Part shown: piece by piece, positions 63,297-64,000 of the stretch
Layout of the letters: every line of letters begins with the position of its first letter
Position numbering within the stretch: the stretch's first letter is position 1
From: Cellulomonas sp. Leaf334
GTDB lineage: Bacteria; Actinomycetota; Actinomycetes; Actinomycetales; Cellulomonadaceae
DNA length: 64,000 nucleotides
Direction of reading: 5' to 3'
NCBI RefSeq assembly: GCF_001424195.1
Contig: NZ_LMOO01000001.1
Span: forward strand, 312,256-376,255
Program-made: the position numbers and the translations under genes
The notes under the pieces: generated by a model
Told to the model about the DNA's origin: nothing
Databases searched by the model: none
The model's input: the letters and a program-made list of their open reading frames with translations, nothing else

Positions 63297-64000
63297 GCGT
63301 CCACCTTCGTCTCGTCGGTCGGTGCGGCTGCTCGAGCAGGGGCGTCGCCGCCCGCGAGCAGCAGGTACAGGACAGCCATGCGGACCGCCACGCCGTTGGC
63401 CACCTGCTCGACGATGACCGCGCGCGTCGAGTCCGCGGCGTCCGCGGAGATCTCCAGGCCACGGTTCATCGGCCCGGGGTGCAGCACGATCGCGTGCTCG
63501 GGCAGCAGGGCCAGGCGACGCGCGTCCAGCCCGTAGCGGCGGGTGTACTCCAGCGGGCTCGGGAAGAACCCGCCGCCCGCGCTCGACATCCGCTCACGCT
63601 GGACGCGCAGCATCATGATGGCGTCGGGCTTCTCGTCCGCCAGGACCTCGTCCAGGTGGTAGGACACGCGGGCCGGCCAGGAGCCCACCCCGACGGGCAG
63701 CAGCGTGGGCGGTGCGACGAGCACGACCTCGGCGCCCAGCGTGTGGAGCAGGTGCACGTTGGAGCGGGCGACGCGGCTGTGCAGGACGTCGCCCACGATC
63801 GCGACCCTCAGGCCGGACAGGTCGCGACCGGTGACGTCACCCGGACCGGCCAGGTGCCGACGCAGCGTGTAGGCGTCGAGCAGCGCCTGCGTCGGGTGCT
63901 GGTGCATCCCGTCCCCGGCGTTGATGACCGCTCCGTGCGTCCAGCCGGAGGTCGCGAGCGTGTGCGGCGCCCCGGACGCGTGGTGCCGGATGACGACGGC
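63293..64000 (-). CDS. pyrB: Aspartate carbamoyltransferase catalytic subunit (5' end outside window)
   Basis: Second step of pyrimidine synthesis: carbamoyl phosphate plus aspartate. The visible 235 residues begin [20 protein letters not shown] and include the conserved [55 protein letters not shown] and ILHPGP-like [20 protein letters not shown]. The frame is open to the last base, so the first about 80 residues lie beyond the window. The stop overlaps pyrC by 4 bases. Confidence 0.96.
   Translation of the reverse strand, partial: AVVIRHHASGAPHTLATSGWTHGAVINAGDGMHQHPTQALLDAYTLRRHLAGPGDVTGRDLSGLRVAIVGDVLHSRVARSNVHLLHTLGAEVVLVAPPTLLPVGVGSWPARVSYHLDEVLADEKPDAIMMLRVQRERMSSAGGGFFPSPLEYTRRYGLDARRLALLPEHAIVLHPGPMNRGLEISADAADSTRAVIVEQVANGVAVRMAVLYLLLAGGDAPARAAAPTDETKVDA

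Overview
The window is chromosomal DNA of a very GC-rich actinobacterium, most likely Cellulomonas or a close relative. The evidence is GC-rich third codon positions, a GH6 cellobiohydrolase with fibronectin-III linkers next to a LacI-type regulator, and gene orders that match Mycobacterium tuberculosis Rv1822-Rv1830, Rv2092c-Rv2096c, Rv2120c-Rv2122c and Rv1380-Rv1409. Actinobacterial markers include RbpA, GarA, PafB/PafC, mIHF, HelY and a polyprenol-phosphate mannosyltransferase. I see no rRNA, tRNA, CRISPR array or insertion sequence.

Layout. (a) 1-5.8 kb: a cellobiohydrolase gene cut by the window edge and apparently frameshifted, its LacI-type regulator, a perfect 16-bp operator-like palindrome, and a divergent LacI-ligand-domain/PAS/degenerate-GGDEF protein. 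(b) 5.8-8.3 kb: a DEAD-box RNA helicase and a CoA-binding protein. (c) 8.3-14.2 kb: the conserved block phosphatidyltransferase - DUF881 - Sbp - DUF881 - GarA - FtsR-like MerR - BFN nuclease - MerR. (d) 14.2-27.6 kb: an accessory region with a ParA-like ATPase, MBL hydrolase, GNAT, secreted and membrane orphans, a tyrosine recombinase, a short UvrA paralogue, VOC, AraC, a fused LLM/FAD oxidoreductase and an aldo/keto reductase. (e) 27.6-41 kb: rbpA, ppm1-lnt, an amidohydrolase, helY, a lipid kinase, tatC-tatA, pafC-pafB and a DUF3866 gene. (f) 41-46.4 kb: a riboflavin operon (ribD-ribE-ribBA-ribH) under an FMN riboswitch, running on into hisE-hisG and a PH-like membrane gene. (g) 46.4-64 kb: a long minus-strand housekeeping block of pyrB (cut by the edge)-pyrC-carA-carB-pyrF, mihF, gmk, rpoZ, coaBC, metK, priA, a HAD phosphatase, fmt, rsmB and rpe.

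How the genes work together. Groups (f) and (g) are joined by 1-4 base start/stop overlaps (ATGA, GTGA, TGATG), so translation is probably coupled. They cover riboflavin and pyrimidine synthesis, nucleotide and CoA supply, SAM synthesis and initiator tRNA formylation. Group (c) links phospholipid and envelope functions with GarA signalling and FtsR-type cell-division control. Group (e) combines protein export with the PafBC DNA-damage regulator. At least eleven genes have a TANNNT -10 hexamer 6-8 bases before the start codon and no Shine-Dalgarno, so leaderless transcription looks common here. The clearest regulatory signals are a sigma-R-type promoter before rbpA, an FMN riboswitch followed by a hairpin that buries the ribD ribosome binding site, and a promoter containing an inverted repeat in the gap upstream of lnt.
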